From NCBI RefSeq assembly GCF_000332195.1, contig NZ_KB235922.1:3321322-3385321 (forward strand): a DNA stretch of 64,000 nucleotides, read 5' to 3'. Of the stretch, positions 1 through 10,434 are shown one piece after another. A program made the translations under genes and the position numbers. Within the stretch, counting starts at the first letter, position 1, and each line of letters opens with the position of its first letter. This DNA comes from Pleurocapsa sp. PCC 7319 (lineage in GTDB: Bacteria > Cyanobacteriota > Cyanobacteriia > Cyanobacteriales > Xenococcaceae). Under the pieces are notes generated by a model that had not been told where the DNA came from, did no database searches, and worked only from the letters and a program-made list of their open reading frames with translations.

Positions 1-1268
1 TTGGCTGAGCCGCCTTTTTCCAAGAGTTCAGGCAAGATTTCTTTGCCAATTTTGCCACTAATTGTGCCTTTATCGATTAAACCAATTAATTCGGCTAAAA
101 TTTCAGGTTTCAGTTCTGTTTCTGTGATCTTGAGGTTATTACTATTGATATAAGCAGCAATATCCCCCATCACCCAGTTAGCTACTTGCTTAGTATCGGC
201 ACCAGCAGCGATCGCCGCTTCAAAATATTCGGCAACATTGCGATCGTCAGTTAATACACGGGTATCGTAAGCCGATAAACCCAATTCCGTCTCGTAACGA
301 TGGCGTTTTGCCACCGGAAGTTCAGGTAATTCCGCTTTCCAAGTTTCTAATTGTTCTGGGGATACTTCAATCGGAGGCAGATCGGGTTCAGGAAAATAAC
401 GATAATCGCTGCTTCCTTCTTTAAGACGCATACTCTTGGTACGTTGAGAACCTTCTTGCCACAGACGAGTTTCTTGATAGATGGGTTCGCCGTTTTCTAT
501 GGCTGCAATTTGTCTTTCAATTTCATAATCGATCGCTTTTTGGATGGCACTAAAGGAATTCATATTCTTGATTTCTACTTTAGTTCCAAATTCTTTTTGT
601 CCTACTGGACGGACAGAGATGTTCACATCACAACGCAAAGATCCTTCCTGCATCTTGCCATCACTGATACCTAGGTACAGCATAATGCGACGCAATTCTT
701 GGGCATATTCAGCAGCTTCTTTACCTGAACGAAGGTCAGGTTCGGAAACAATCTCTACTAGCGGAATTCCTGCGCGGTTAAAGTCAACCAAGGAATAAGT
801 CGAACCATCAAGGCGATCGCTACCACCATGAGTTAATTTTCCTGCATCTTCTTCCATGTGCAAGCGGGTAATGCCAATTTTTTTCCTGATTGGTTCGGTG
901 TTGGGTTTCTCGACAATTTCGATTTCGAGCCAACCATGTTCAGCAATGGGTAGATCGTATTGGGAAATTTGGTAATTCTTGGGTAAGTCAGGATAAAAAT
1001 ACTGCTTGCGATCAAATTTACTATAGGGCGCAATCTGACAGTTAATTGCTAAGCCTGCTTTCACAGCATATTCCAGTACTTTTTCATTTAAGACGGGAAG
1101 CACCCCAGGATATCCCAAGCAAATTGGCGAAATATTAGTGTTAGGGTTATCACCATCGAATTTAGTTGATTCTCGACTAAATATTTTAGTTTCGGTACTT
1201 AGTTGACAGTGGGTTTCTAATCCAATTATTGCTTCGTACTCTATCTTAGCTGGTGCAGCACTAGTCAT
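1..1268 (-). CDS. gatB: Asp-tRNA(Asn)/Glu-tRNA(Gln) amidotransferase subunit B, 3' part cut by window edge
   Basis: GatB activates the side chain of misacylated Glu-tRNA(Gln) or Asp-tRNA(Asn) so that ammonia from GatA can amidate it, giving Gln-tRNA(Gln) or Asn-tRNA(Asn) in the cytoplasm. Translating the complement from the ATG at 1266-1268 gives a start [20 protein letters not shown], the family's N-terminal EAxIGLExHxQL signature. It is followed by [10 protein letters not shown] and [10 protein letters not shown], both diagnostic. About 422 codons are present of the roughly 490 usual, so only the C-terminal part of the YqeY-like tail domain lies beyond position 1. No frameshift was seen. 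It lies downstream of, and on the same strand as, the NB-ARC gene with a 130-bp gap, so shared transcription is possible but not shown. Confidence 0.95.
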   Translation of the reverse strand, partial: MTSAAPAKIEYEAIIGLETHCQLSTETKIFSRESTKFDGDNPNTNISPICLGYPGVLPVLNEKVLEYAVKAGLAINCQIAPYSKFDRKQYFYPDLPKNYQISQYDLPIAEHGWLEIEIVEKPNTEPIRKKIGITRLHMEEDAGKLTHGGSDRLDGSTYSLVDFNRAGIPLVEIVSEPDLRSGKEAAEYAQELRRIMLYLGISDGKMQEGSLRCDVNISVRPVGQKEFGTKVEIKNMNSFSAIQKAIDYEIERQIAAIENGEPIYQETRLWQEGSQRTKSMRLKEGSSDYRYFPEPDLPPIEVSPEQLETWKAELPELPVAKRHRYETELGLSAYDTRVLTDDRNVAEYFEAAIAAGADTKQVANWVMGDIAAYINSNNLKITETELKPEILAELIGLIDKGTISGKIGKEILPELLEKGGSA

Positions 1269-1398
1269 AAATCTTTAGCTTATGGTAGGAAATGATTTTT
1301 TTATTTTATCTGTTTTGTTTGCTTTCTAGTAGTCTGCCAATTTTGAAATGATGGATGCTAAAAAAGTTCGGAGTTATAGGTTATAGGTTAGTTCAAAG

Positions 1399-4300
1399 TT
1401 AATTGGCGATCGCACCTAAAGCGCACAATGTTAATTGTTGTGCTTCCGTTAACCCTGTGACCCCTGTGATGTTCATCCCTTCATAGGGTCGGTCAGCTTT
1501 TAGAGTTCTCAAACAACTATCCGTATGCAGATCCCAAAGTTTGATCGTTTCATCTGAGCTACTGCTAGCTAGGGTTTGTCCATCGGGGCTAAAGGCTACT
1601 GACCAAACCTGACTAATGTGTCCCTTGAGAGTTTTCAGGCATTTACCCTGTTGAGGCTCCCAGAGTTTGATCGTTTGGTCATAAGAGCCACTGGCAAGAA
1701 TTTGCCCATCGGGACTCCACGCTACTGAGCAGACTTGACCAGTATGACCTAATAAAGTTTTCAGGCATTTACCCTGTTGAGGTTCCCAGAGTTTGATCGT
1801 TTGGTCATAAGAGCCACTGGCAAGAATTTGCCCATCGGGACTCCATGCTACTGACCTAACCCAATTTTCATGTCCTTCCAACGAAAGTAAGCATTGACCT
1901 GTATTTGGATTCCATAACTTCACGGTTTGATCGTAAGAGCCACTAGCGAGGGTTTTACCATCGGGACTCCAGGCTACAGAGTGAACTGAATCACTATGCC
2001 CCTTCAAAGTAAGTAAACATTGACCTGAGCTTATGTCCCAAAGTTTTACAGTGTGGTCATTACTACCACTAGCGATTGTCTGTCCGTCGGGACTTATTGC
2101 CACTGACCACACTAAACCAGTATGACCAGTGCAAGTTTTCCGGCACTTACCCTGTTTTGTATCCCAGAGTTTGACTGTGTGATCGTCGCTGCCACTAGCG
2201 ACTATTTGTCCGTTGGGACTCCATGCCAATAAAGAAACTAAACCAGTATGACCGAGCATAGTTTTCCAGCATTTCCCTTCACTGATACTCCAGAGCTTGA
2301 CTGTTCCATCCTCACTGCTACTGGCAAGGGTTTGTCCATCGGGACTCCACACTGCTGAAAACACCCAGTTGGTATAGCCTTGTAAAGCTTTGAGACATTT
2401 ACCCGTACTTGGATTCCAGAGTCTCACGCTTTGGTCGAAAGAGCCACTAACAAGGGTTTGTCCATCGGGACTCCAAGCTAATGACCAAACCCACTTAGTA
2501 TGCCCATGGAAGGTTTGGAGACATTTTCCTTCTTTAACGTCCCAAAGCTTCACTGTTTGGTCATGAGAACTACTGGCAAGGTTTTGAGCATTAGGACTCC
2601 AGACTACTGAGGAAACCCAATAGGTGTGCCCTTGAAGAGTATGAAGACATCGACCAGTATGAAGATGCCAGAGTTTTATCGTTTGGTCGTCACTACCACT
2701 AGCCAGCATCTTACCGTCAGGACTTATTGCCACCGATCTGACCCAATTAGTATGTCCAGATAAAATTTGGCGACATTTCTCTTGTTGGACATCCCAAATC
2801 CTGATTGTTTGGTCATCACCTCCACTAGCAAGCACCGTACCGTCTGGACTCCAAGCTACTGACATCACCCAATTCTTATGTCCAGATAAAATTTGGCTGC
2901 ATTTCTCTTGTTGAACATCCCAAATCCTGATTGTTTGGTCATCACCTCCACTAGCAAGCATCTTACCGTCTGGACTCCAAGCTATTGATAACACCCAATT
3001 AGTATGTCCTGTTAAAGTTTTTACGCAATGACCTGTAAGAGGATTCCAAAGCCTGATGGTTTTATCGTAGGAGCTACTAGCAAGCATATTGCCGTTGGGA
3101 CTCCAAGCTAATGATACGACCCAACTAGTATGTCCCTGAAAAGTTAAGAGCGATTGGCTTTGCCACTGTCCGAAGGGCGATCGCCAAGGAGCAACTTGCC
3201 AGAGATGAACCTCTCCTTTGGTATCTCCGATCGCCAAGTACTCGCCATTAGGACTAAATGCTACGGCTAAAATACTGCCAAAGGTCTGAGAAAAAACTGA
3301 CTTGGTTAGATCGGTGTAGGAAAAATTGACGTGCTGTAAGTTTAGTCCTTGGAGATAAGCTTGACATATCTTCAGACTGGAAAAATCATAGCCAGTTAAA
3401 TCAATTTGCAGGTGATGACTTAGATTAATCAAGTTGCCACCTGCGTAACCTGATAAAGTTGTACCTGATTCTCGCAACAACTTGAGAATTTTCTGAAGCT
3501 GTTGTTCGATTGCTGTTAAAGAACCCAAATTGTTGCGTAACTGAGATGCTATTGGTTCTAAAATTAGTCTAATTTGACTCTCTCTAACATAGTCTTTGAC
3601 CGTGGTTTTTAGCAGAGCATGACTATAGAAAAGAGGTAAATTAGAACAACTAGCCTCGATAACTTCATGGTAAATCTGTTCAATTAAACGTTTAGTAACG
3701 TATTCCATAACTACTGGCTGTTGGGTATAACTGCCAGCTTGCTTCTCAATTAGCGATCGCCAAATCAAAGATTCTAGAGCTTCTAATAAATCTCCCCTAG
3801 AAACAGTAGGTACAATATCTTCTATCAACTCAGCAATAGTCGTCCATTCTCGATTAATCGCTAACCAATACATAATCGTCTTCTCCAATGGAGCCAGACG
3901 TTCAAATTGTTGGTCTAAAAGCTTTTGAATACTGTTAAAAACAGTTGTATCTTGAGCCAGAAATTCTCCAATCTCACCGTCAAATAAGTCTTGAATCGAT
4001 GTGGCGACAATCTTTAAAGCGAGAGGATTACCACCATAACGGGTACATAACTGTTGCTGTTGCTTTTCTGAACCAGAAAGTCCCTTGACTTGAATTAATT
4101 TCTGGGCAGCCTCAGTCGAACCTGTTAATTGCAGAGAGCGAACCGCTAGATCTATTCCTTCTATAGCAGCTATTTCAGCTGGCTTTTCTCGACTAGTAAG
4201 TATCAGACAGCTAGAGTGAGCTGTTTCCCCGATCAACCTAAATAGTTGAGCATAATTTTCGTAACCAACACGATATTGTCCAGCGCAATCCCCTGGGAGT

Positions 4301-4968
4301 AAAATTGTTTCCACATTGTCTAGAATTATCAGACTGCGCGAGGAGCGCAAACACTGAAGTAGCAACTTGATTTCTCCCTGGGTTTTCTCTTCTGCCGATA
4401 AAAATGGAATCAGCTCTCCCAAAAGAGTTTCTAGGGGAGGTGCATTACGCAAGCTTCGCCAAATAACATACTCAAACTGTTCTTGAAGCTGTTGGGCTAT
4501 TTTTACTGCTAAAGCAGTTTTGCCAATGCCCCCCATACCTAATACACTTACTAGCCGACAGCGATCAGTCAGAATCCACTTTTCTAGAGTTGCCAGTTCT
4601 GCTATGCGTCCATAAAATACGGAGACATCAATGGCTTCTCCCCAGTCTTGTTGCAGGGAAATTACTTTTTTATTGGGGATTTGGGTTGTCGAAGTTTGTT
4701 TAAGATAGTCACTAGGAGTAAGGGTAAGATTAAAAGCACTAAAATAATCTTCAAGCGATCGCTTATCTACAGGGGCTTGACGGCGACGAACTTTGGTCAA
4801 AGTATGAGAACTCAGTCCCGTTAACTCATTCAAGTCTTCCAGAGTGTAGGGATGTGCGCAATTTGTCTCCTTTTCTGATTCTGTTTGAGCCGACTGGAGA
4901 CGTTGCCAACCAACAGGAGATAGAATTACTCCCCGTTTACGCTTTGACCGTTGCTGGAAGTTAGGCAT
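1399..4968 (-). CDS. NLR-like STAND protein: HTH + NB-ARC ATPase + 14 WD40 blades
   Basis: A 1189-aa signalling ATPase of the STAND class. Residues about 41-90 look like a helix-turn-helix. GMGGIGKT at 144-151 is the Walker A loop of an NB-ARC domain, followed by SLIILDNVE (Walker B) near 215 and a winged-helix-like region. A pentapeptide-like linker (near 520-560) leads into 14 WD40 repeats of 42 residues, enough for two seven-bladed propellers. The C-terminal tail, [12 protein letters not shown], recurs in cyanobacterial members of this family. In such proteins the WD40 part senses a ligand and ATP-driven oligomerisation activates the N-terminal domain; some bacterial relatives act in antiphage defence, but the role of this one is unknown. 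Blades 3/4 and 12/13 are almost identical at DNA level, which indicates recent duplication or gene conversion. The start is the ATG at 4966-4968. Confidence 0.9.
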   Translation of the reverse strand: MPNFQQRSKRKRGVILSPVGWQRLQSAQTESEKETNCAHPYTLEDLNELTGLSSHTLTKVRRRQAPVDKRSLEDYFSAFNLTLTPSDYLKQTSTTQIPNKKVISLQQDWGEAIDVSVFYGRIAELATLEKWILTDRCRLVSVLGMGGIGKTALAVKIAQQLQEQFEYVIWRSLRNAPPLETLLGELIPFLSAEEKTQGEIKLLLQCLRSSRSLIILDNVETILLPGDCAGQYRVGYENYAQLFRLIGETAHSSCLILTSREKPAEIAAIEGIDLAVRSLQLTGSTEAAQKLIQVKGLSGSEKQQQQLCTRYGGNPLALKIVATSIQDLFDGEIGEFLAQDTTVFNSIQKLLDQQFERLAPLEKTIMYWLAINREWTTIAELIEDIVPTVSRGDLLEALESLIWRSLIEKQAGSYTQQPVVMEYVTKRLIEQIYHEVIEASCSNLPLFYSHALLKTTVKDYVRESQIRLILEPIASQLRNNLGSLTAIEQQLQKILKLLRESGTTLSGYAGGNLINLSHHLQIDLTGYDFSSLKICQAYLQGLNLQHVNFSYTDLTKSVFSQTFGSILAVAFSPNGEYLAIGDTKGEVHLWQVAPWRSPFGQWQSQSLLTFQGHTSWVVSLAWSPNGNMLASSSYDKTIRLWNPLTGHCVKTLTGHTNWVLSIAWSPDGKMLASGGDDQTIRIWDVQQEKCSQILSGHKNWVMSVAWSPDGTVLASGGDDQTIRIWDVQQEKCRQILSGHTNWVRSVAISPDGKMLASGSDDQTIKLWHLHTGRCLHTLQGHTYWVSSVVWSPNAQNLASSSHDQTVKLWDVKEGKCLQTFHGHTKWVWSLAWSPDGQTLVSGSFDQSVRLWNPSTGKCLKALQGYTNWVFSAVWSPDGQTLASSSEDGTVKLWSISEGKCWKTMLGHTGLVSLLAWSPNGQIVASGSDDHTVKLWDTKQGKCRKTCTGHTGLVWSVAISPDGQTIASGSNDHTVKLWDISSGQCLLTLKGHSDSVHSVAWSPDGKTLASGSYDQTVKLWNPNTGQCLLSLEGHENWVRSVAWSPDGQILASGSYDQTIKLWEPQQGKCLKTLLGHTGQVCSVAWSPDGQILASGSYDQTIKLWEPQQGKCLKTLKGHISQVWSVAFSPDGQTLASSSSDETIKLWDLHTDSCLRTLKADRPYEGMNITGVTGLTEAQQLTLCALGAIAN

Positions 4969-5001
4969 GGTTATGGTAGGTAGGACACAAAAGCTCTGCT
5001 A

Positions 5002-5109
5002 TATAGACGTTCTCATGGTCATGAGGTACTGTTTGAAATCCTGGTTGTTGTTAATGGCTAATGGCTAATTGTTCATTGAGAAATACCTAACAAGTCTGAG
5101 AATTGCTAT
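5002..5109. repeat. Inverted-repeat element, family C copy 1
   Basis: The left arm TATAGACGTTCTCA (5002-5015) is imperfectly complementary to the right arm TGAGAATTGCTAT (5097-5109). The left arm continues as ATGGTCATGAGGTAC to 5029. Close copies of this left portion occur at 22395-22422 and 47033-47060. Heptamer repeats (TGGCTAA) lie inside the element. Confidence 0.5.
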
Positions 5110-5377
5110 GTCTGCTTTCCTCTTTTATTTCATCTTAAATCTAATTGAAGCTTAAGTTGCCCGTTGATTAGCTCTCTAGATTTTGTAAGTGTTGAAAAGT
5201 TCTTGATAACTAGCATTGATGGTTTTTTGCTGTTGAGTCTAAGTTGTCTGCTTAACTTCTCATCTTGCCTGGTGCTTCCTGGGCAATCTTGGCAGACTAC
5301 GAATATACATCTCAAGTTGGAATTAGATTTTATCTACAGAGAAATCAAGACAAATCTAAAGCCGCCAGAACTCAAAT

Positions 5378-5384
5378 GAGAAGG
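5378..5384 (+). promoter_or_regulatory. Ribosome binding site choosing the ndhA start
   Basis: GAGAAGG ends 8 nt before the ATG at 5393. The in-frame GTG at 5384 and ATG at 5387 overlap or abut this site, so 5393 is the more likely start. Confidence 0.6.
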
Positions 5385-5392
5385 TGATGAAA

Positions 5393-6544
5393 ATGAATCC
5401 AATTTTGCTCTTGACTATTAGTAATGAGATTAACTTTCAAGCAAGTTTTATCAAGATTCTTACAGATTGTGGTTTGACTACTGGAGTAGCTAAAGCTCTT
5501 TGGATGCCAATACCCATGATTCTGGTAATTGTCTTAGCTACATTATTAGCATTAGTAGGAACTTGGTTAGAACGCAAAATATCTGCTGCCGCTCAACAAA
5601 GAATTGGTCCAGAATATATTGGACCTCAAGGGATACTAGTTCCGATAGCCGATGTAATTAAGTTGATTTTTAAGGAAGTAACAACGCCAACACAAGCCGA
5701 ATCTTTTCTATTTATGTTCGCTCCTGTGTTGGTAATCGTGCCGATTTTGCTCTCTTTTCTCATTGTTCCCTTTGGTCAACAGCTAATTCTCGGCAATATT
5801 GGCATGGGAATTTTTCTCTGGATTGCTCTTTCGAGTATTGTTCCTATTGGTGCGCTGATGGCTGGCTATGCCTCCAACAATAAATATTCCCTTCTGGGAG
5901 GATTACGCTCAGCTGCCCAGTCGATAAGTTACGAAGTTCCCTTGGCTCTATCTGTTTTAGCTATTGTAATGATGTCGGATAGTCTTAGTACGTTAGAAAT
6001 TGTCGCTCAGCAATCTAGTCAGGGAATATTGAGCTGGAATATTTGGCGGCAACCTATTGGGGTAGTTATTTTCTGGATTGCCGCTTTAGCTGAAGCCGAA
6101 CGTCTTCCTTTTGATTTGCCAGAAGCAGAAGAGGAACTAGTCGCAGGATATCAAACTGAGTATGGTGGTGTGAGATTTATGCTCTTTTATGGCAGTTCTT
6201 ATCTCAATTTAGTTCTTTCCTCGATAATCTTTTCTGTCCTTTACCTTGGCGGTTGGAGTTTTCCAATCCCGATAGAGCTTCTAGCTAGTTGGATGGGAGT
6301 AAGTGAAGGGGCGCTCTGGTTTACACCTATTGTCTTCAGCTTGGGTATTACGATGACTTTATTCAAAGCTTATCTAATGATTTTTATAGCTATCCTCATG
6401 CGCTGGACAGTCCCTAGAGTTCGGATTGACCAATTATTGGATTTAGGCTGGAAATTTTTGCTTCCTGTTTCTTTGCTCAACTTGATTTTAACTGCTGCCG
6501 GCAAACTCTTGTTGCCAATTACCTTTAATATTTTTACTGCTTAG
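5393..6544 (+). CDS. ndhA: NAD(P)H-quinone oxidoreductase (NDH-1) subunit 1, stand-alone copy
   Basis: NdhA is the membrane subunit of the NDH-1 complex that forms the quinone pocket together with the hydrophilic arm. The protein has about eight hydrophobic segments and the family's landmark loops: [40 protein letters not shown] and [20 protein letters not shown], the last being the quinone-site loop. At 383 aa its length is normal. In most cyanobacteria ndhA heads an ndhA-I-G-E cluster. Here no ndhI, ndhG or ndhE follows; the next item is a methyltransferase relic. The N-terminal ~35 residues also look divergent. It could therefore be a second, specialised NdhA or a displaced single copy; the window cannot tell which. 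The start at 5393 is chosen on the ribosome binding site. Confidence 0.93.
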   Translation: MNPILLLTISNEINFQASFIKILTDCGLTTGVAKALWMPIPMILVIVLATLLALVGTWLERKISAAAQQRIGPEYIGPQGILVPIADVIKLIFKEVTTPTQAESFLFMFAPVLVIVPILLSFLIVPFGQQLILGNIGMGIFLWIALSSIVPIGALMAGYASNNKYSLLGGLRSAAQSISYEVPLALSVLAIVMMSDSLSTLEIVAQQSSQGILSWNIWRQPIGVVIFWIAALAEAERLPFDLPEAEEELVAGYQTEYGGVRFMLFYGSSYLNLVLSSIIFSVLYLGGWSFPIPIELLASWMGVSEGALWFTPIVFSLGITMTLFKAYLMIFIAILMRWTVPRVRIDQLLDLGWKFLLPVSLLNLILTAAGKLLLPITFNIFTA

Positions 6545-6567
6545 GATGTCTTTCGGTCACAAGTTGA

Positions 6568-7125
6568 ACTGGCGATCGCGCAGCTCATGTAGTAGGAATA
6601 GAACTTTCATCTCAGGCGATCGAGCAATTTTTTCAAAAGCATAATCTGACTTATCGTCAAACTGCTGATAAGCGATACGAAGCAGAAGGAATTACCGTTT
6701 TTAATCGCAATATTTTTAATATAAAACCTGCTGAAGTCGGCAAAATTGATTTGGTTTATGATCGTGCCGCTTTGGTGGCATTACCTGAGGGTTTGCGGCA
6801 GCTTTATCAACGTAAAGTTGATGAATTTATGTCTGTTGGTTCAAAATGTTTGTTGATAACGTTAGAATTTCAACCTTATTTGGGAGCGAAACCACCATTT
6901 AGTATTACTCCTGAAGAAGTTCAAAGTTATTATGGCGATCGCTACATCATCGATCACATTGAAAAACAAGAACAACCCGAACATCGCATGGTTCAAAAGT
7001 TCAATTTAGATTTTCTTAAAGAACATGGTTTTTTCTTGACTAAAATTGCTGAAAAGAAAACTAGAAAATTTTTTGATTTCTGGCAAGTCAAAACACCTTC
7101 TAAAGAGCGATCGCGTTTGATTTAG
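6568..7125 (+). pseudogene. 5'-truncated thiopurine S-methyltransferase-like gene
   Basis: The open frame from the TGA at 6565-6567 onward reads AAHVVGIELSSQAIEQFF, then YEAEGITVFNRNIF and LVYDRAALVALPEGLR. This is the characteristic core of the TPMT family of SAM-dependent methyltransferases. The C-terminal two thirds are intact to the stop at 7125. The N-terminal ~50 residues, including the FVPLCGKS SAM-binding motif, are absent, because the frame runs into a stop and then the end of ndhA 20 bp upstream. The first in-frame ATG (6751) would leave 124 aa without the cofactor site. It is most simply a decayed gene left by a rearrangement between ndhA and this locus; translation of the fragment from 6751 cannot be excluded. 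Confidence 0.75.
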
Positions 7126-7210
7126 CCATAATGGAGCAACAATTAAGTGTAGTACTCTGCCCTGAGCTTACAATCGTTTCCAGACACCATTATGCTGTAA
7201 ACAGATATTA

Positions 7211-9298
7211 ATGGAGTTCTTTGTTGTGACATCTTCTCGTAATACTTTGGTTTACCCTCATACCCATCAAGTAGAGCAAAGCGATAACTATCATGGTGTG
7301 GAGGTAAAAGATCCTTATCGTTGGCTCGAAAATCCCGATTCAGAAGAAACTAAAGCCTGGGTAAAAGCCCAAAATCAAGTCACTACTAATTATTTAGAGA
7401 CTATTTCGGCTAAAGAGCAGATTCAGCAAAGACTAACTCAGCTCTGGGATTATGAAAAATACAGTAGTCCCTTTAAACGAGGAGAGCGTTATTTTTATTT
7501 CAAAAATGACGGTTTACAAAATCAAAGTGTTTTATATACTTTAGACTCTCTGGATGATGAAGGAACAGTCTTAATAGATCCGAATACCTTATCGGCAGAT
7601 GGTACAGTCGCGTTATCAGGTTTGTCCATTAGTGATGATGGTAAGTTGATGGCTTATGGCTTGTCTAGCGCCGGCTCGGATTGGGTAGAATATCGAGTAA
7701 GAGATATTGAATCAGGACAAGATTGTCCCGATCATCTTCAATGGATTAAATTTTCTGGAGCGTCTTGGACCAAAGACAATCAGGGATTTTTCTATAGTCG
7801 CTACGATGAACCCAATGAGCAAACCAAACTAGAAGATGTTAACTATTATCAAAAGCTTTATTATCATCGCTTAGGTACAGAACAAGCAGAAGACATTTTA
7901 ATTTATCATCGTCCTGACCAAAAAGAGTGGGGTTTTAGTGGTGGTGTCACCGAAGATGGCAAGTATCTAATTATCAGTGTTTGGCTCGGTACAGATACTA
8001 AGAATTTAGTTTTCTATCAAAATTTAGAACAGCCAGATAGCGAGGTTGTGGAGTTAATTAGTGAGTTTGAAGCGAGCTACGGTGTAATCGACAATGATGG
8101 TGATATTTTTTGGGTACAGACTGATTTAGATGCACCTCGGGGTAAGGTAATTGCTATCGATCTTCATAATCCGCAGAAAGCCAACTGGCAAGAAATTATC
8201 CCCGAAGCACCAGAAACTCTGGAAAGTGTTGGCATACTCAATTATCAATTTGTGGCCAATTATCTGCAAGATGCGCGATCGCAAGTTAAAATCTTCAATC
8301 TTGATGGTACTTTTGTTCGAGAAGTAGAGTTACCAGGAATTGGCTCTGCTGGTGGCTTCGGTGGTAAAAGACACGATACTGAAACTTTTTATACCTTTAC
8401 TAGTTTTACGACTCCTGCAACTATTTATCGCTACGATATGAACACAGGAAAAAGTCAACTGTTTCGTCAACCGCAAGTAGACTTCAACCCTAATGATTAC
8501 CAAACTCAGCAGGTATTTTATTCCAGCCCAGATGGAACCAAAATACCGATGTTTATCACCCACAAAAAAGGAATCAAACTTGATGGTAATAATCCCACCT
8601 ATCTTTATGCCTATGGTGGTTTTAATATTTCCCTAACCCCTAGCTTTTCCATCAGTAATCTGGTTTGGCTGGAAATGGGTGGTATTTATGCCGTACCTAA
8701 TTTACGGGGTGGTGGTGAATATGGTGAAGCCTGGCATCAGGCGGGAATGAAAGATAAAAAACAAAATGTCTTTGATGACTTTATCGCGGCAGCGGAATGG
8801 TTAATCGCCAATAAATATACTTGTAGTGAGAGATTAGCGATCGCCGGCGGTAGTAATGGCGGTTTGTTAGTAGGTGCTTGTATGACTCAACGTCCTGACC
8901 TCTTTGCAGCCGTTATTCCCGCTGTAGGTGTATTAGATATGCTGCGCTTTCACAAATTTACCATTGGCTGGGCTTGGTGTACGGAATATGGTAGCCCCGA
9001 TCATGAGGAAGATTTTGCAACTCTCTATACTTATTCTCCACTGCACAATCTGAAACAGGGTACAGCTTACCCAGCAACTATGATTACTACTGCCGATCAT
9101 GACGATCGGGTTGTTCCTGCTCATAGTTTTAAGTTTGCTGCTGCTTTACAAGCTGCTCACCAAGGAGATAACCCTGTCTTAATTCGGATTGAGACCAAGG
9201 CGGGTCATGGTGCCGGAAAACCTACCACTAAAATCATTGAAGAAGCCGCAGATAAATGGGCATTTTTAGTGTCCAATCTCGATATGGAGCAACACTAA
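7211..9298 (+). CDS. Prolyl oligopeptidase (S9A family)
   Basis: A cytosolic serine peptidase that cleaves after proline in short peptides. The 695-aa length and architecture fit: an N-terminal helix region with YHGVEVKDPYRWLE, a seven-bladed propeller (about 80-430) and a C-terminal alpha/beta-hydrolase domain. The catalytic triad is visible: Ser548 in AGGSNGG, Asp632 in DHDDRVVP and His666 in KAGHGAGKP. No signal peptide is seen. The start used is the ATG at 7211. A GTG at 7226 is a serious alternative because GGAG at 7213-7216 sits 9 nt before it, while the ATG has little in front; the choice changes five residues. It is probably monocistronic, as the neighbours are a relic upstream and a repeat-rich gap downstream. 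Confidence 0.95.
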   Translation: MEFFVVTSSRNTLVYPHTHQVEQSDNYHGVEVKDPYRWLENPDSEETKAWVKAQNQVTTNYLETISAKEQIQQRLTQLWDYEKYSSPFKRGERYFYFKNDGLQNQSVLYTLDSLDDEGTVLIDPNTLSADGTVALSGLSISDDGKLMAYGLSSAGSDWVEYRVRDIESGQDCPDHLQWIKFSGASWTKDNQGFFYSRYDEPNEQTKLEDVNYYQKLYYHRLGTEQAEDILIYHRPDQKEWGFSGGVTEDGKYLIISVWLGTDTKNLVFYQNLEQPDSEVVELISEFEASYGVIDNDGDIFWVQTDLDAPRGKVIAIDLHNPQKANWQEIIPEAPETLESVGILNYQFVANYLQDARSQVKIFNLDGTFVREVELPGIGSAGGFGGKRHDTETFYTFTSFTTPATIYRYDMNTGKSQLFRQPQVDFNPNDYQTQQVFYSSPDGTKIPMFITHKKGIKLDGNNPTYLYAYGGFNISLTPSFSISNLVWLEMGGIYAVPNLRGGGEYGEAWHQAGMKDKKQNVFDDFIAAAEWLIANKYTCSERLAIAGGSNGGLLVGACMTQRPDLFAAVIPAVGVLDMLRFHKFTIGWAWCTEYGSPDHEEDFATLYTYSPLHNLKQGTAYPATMITTADHDDRVVPAHSFKFAAALQAAHQGDNPVLIRIETKAGHGAGKPTTKIIEEAADKWAFLVSNLDMEQH

Positions 9299-9318
9299 AT
9301 CCGATTGACAGATGTTAT

Positions 9319-9440
9319 ATCAAGTTCGGTTGAATACTTAAATTAAGAATGAGGTCAAGTAACAAGTAACAAGTAACAAGTAATAAGTTTTTCAGGTCTG
9401 CAATAAGCCTGTTTATTTCAATTAATTATCCGTACTTGAT
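9319..9440. repeat. Inverted-repeat element with STRR interior, family D
   Basis: ATCAAGTTCGG (9319-9329) pairs with CCGTACTTGAT (9430-9440) with one mismatch. The interior carries about four tandem AAGTAAC-type heptamers at roughly 9356-9385. It lies just after the prolyl oligopeptidase gene and could fold at the end of that transcript. Confidence 0.45.
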
Positions 9441-9505
9441 GTTATGTAAGTAGTCTGAATAGGAGACTGGGAGAGAATCAATACTTATTACTTCGTTTTT
9501 AAGCT

Positions 9506-9532
9506 CATCCCACCCACAAATGTGGTGGGGAT
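9506..9532. terminator. GC-rich hairpin of uncertain role
   Basis: ATCCCACCCACA, a two-base loop, then TGTGGTGGGGAT form a stem with a small internal mismatch. There is no clear T-run. It may end transcription of the convergent genes on either side, or be the relic of an IS200/IS605-type left end. Confidence 0.3.
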
Positions 9533-9569
9533 AGTTCTCCCATGCAGTCGCGTACTTGTTAATAGGTAA

Positions 9570-9776
9570 TTAATAAGAGGTATTTTGCTGCAAATACTCA
9601 AGATTTTGAATCACAGATTTGCCTTGTTCAATGGCAGTTTGCAGAGTAGGATAAATTCCTTCAAAATTATGAACCTTATTCTCCTGATCGATAATACTTA
9701 AGTGGTATAAATTTCCCGATTCATTGCAGACAATCAAGCTATATTCATTGAAACCAAGTAAAGTTTTAATTTTCAT
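9570..9776 (-). CDS. Small protein of unknown function (68 aa)
   Basis: I do not recognise this gene. The 68-aa product MKIKTLLGFNEYSL... is soluble and of mixed composition, with no signal peptide, membrane segment or cysteine cluster. Alternating hydrophobic residues suggest beta-strands in the first half and a helix (TLQTAIEQGKSVIQNLEYLQ) at the end. Codon use resembles the neighbours. No Shine-Dalgarno motif is obvious before the ATG at 9774-9776. It stands alone between a repeat-rich gap and an AT-rich gap. Confidence 0.5.
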   Translation of the reverse strand: MKIKTLLGFNEYSLIVCNESGNLYHLSIIDQENKVHNFEGIYPTLQTAIEQGKSVIQNLEYLQQNTSY

Positions 9777-9952
9777 CTGTTATTAAAAGATATTATTATT
9801 GACTGTCTTATATTGCTAATTAGGAAAATATTACTATCTCAGAAAAATTTCTACCAAGAAATTACTGAGTTTTAATGGATTCTACAAATACTTGTCAGTA
9901 GAAACACTGATATTACTACTCTCGAACGACCTTGGAGTAATAATTAGCAACT

Positions 9953-10222
9953 TTAGTTATTTAATAATAGATCTAATAAGAATAAACCTAAAAATATACC
10001 TAAAGAGATCTTGCTGCCACCCAAGAGAAAGGTCCAAAAGCGATGGTAACTATTGACTACAGTACCGTCGACTGCTTCCAGTTGAATTAAATCCATCCAA
10101 GGCATAATATCGCGACGGAACCAACCTTGGCTGTAAACTGGAGAACCAATCAAACTTTCTGCTCGTTTCATGCCAAACAAAAAAAGTGGCGTTGGTGAAC
10201 TGGAGATTACCGCGTTGAACAT
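9953..10222 (-). CDS. Small protein with C-terminal membrane helix (89 aa)
   Basis: Not recognised as a named family. The N-terminal 60 residues are polar to mixed, with aromatic-rich stretches (SQGWFRRDIMPWMDLIQLEAVDG and NSYHRFWTFLLGG). The last 20 residues (ISLGIFLGLFLLDLLLN) form one membrane helix, so the protein is probably tail-anchored in the plasma or thylakoid membrane. The start at 10222 lacks an obvious ribosome binding site; the Met at residue 18 (MKRAES) is an alternative. No operon partner: the next gene upstream is divergent. Confidence 0.5.
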   Translation of the reverse strand: MFNAVISSSPTPLFLFGMKRAESLIGSPVYSQGWFRRDIMPWMDLIQLEAVDGTVVNSYHRFWTFLLGGSKISLGIFLGLFLLDLLLNN

Positions 10223-10434
10223 ATTTTAGTGTTACAAATTGTTTTTAAGTGGCGATCTCTAGCCTGAAAAACCATGTAGTTTTCACCACAACCACAATAT
10301 GGAAACTTGCTAAATAGTTTACTCTATGTAATTTATAACCTTATATATATGCAATTTAAATATACAAGGTTATAACTGAGCTATTTATTGTAGCTATGAC
10401 TAGTTATTATAATTAGTCAATCAATTATCTATAT

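Larger units (their letters stand above)
4969..5392. other. Gap between divergent NB-ARC gene and ndhA, with an inverted-repeat element
   Basis: This divergent promoter region holds an inverted-repeat element at 5002-5109, annotated separately. Its interior has two TGGCTAA heptamers at about 5054-5067. Short open frames on both strands here have no recognisable domain and no good ribosome binding site, so I treat the rest as non-coding. Confidence 0.6.

Noticed and set aside
5130-5379. Overlapping open frames of 61 and 71 codons on both strands upstream of ndhA
   Set aside because: No domain, no ribosome binding site, and they coincide with a repeat-bearing promoter gap.
9488-9532. TTAC plus hairpin as a solitary IS608-like left end
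   Set aside because: The guide tetranucleotide before the hairpin does not match AAAG and no right end was found; kept only as a hairpin.
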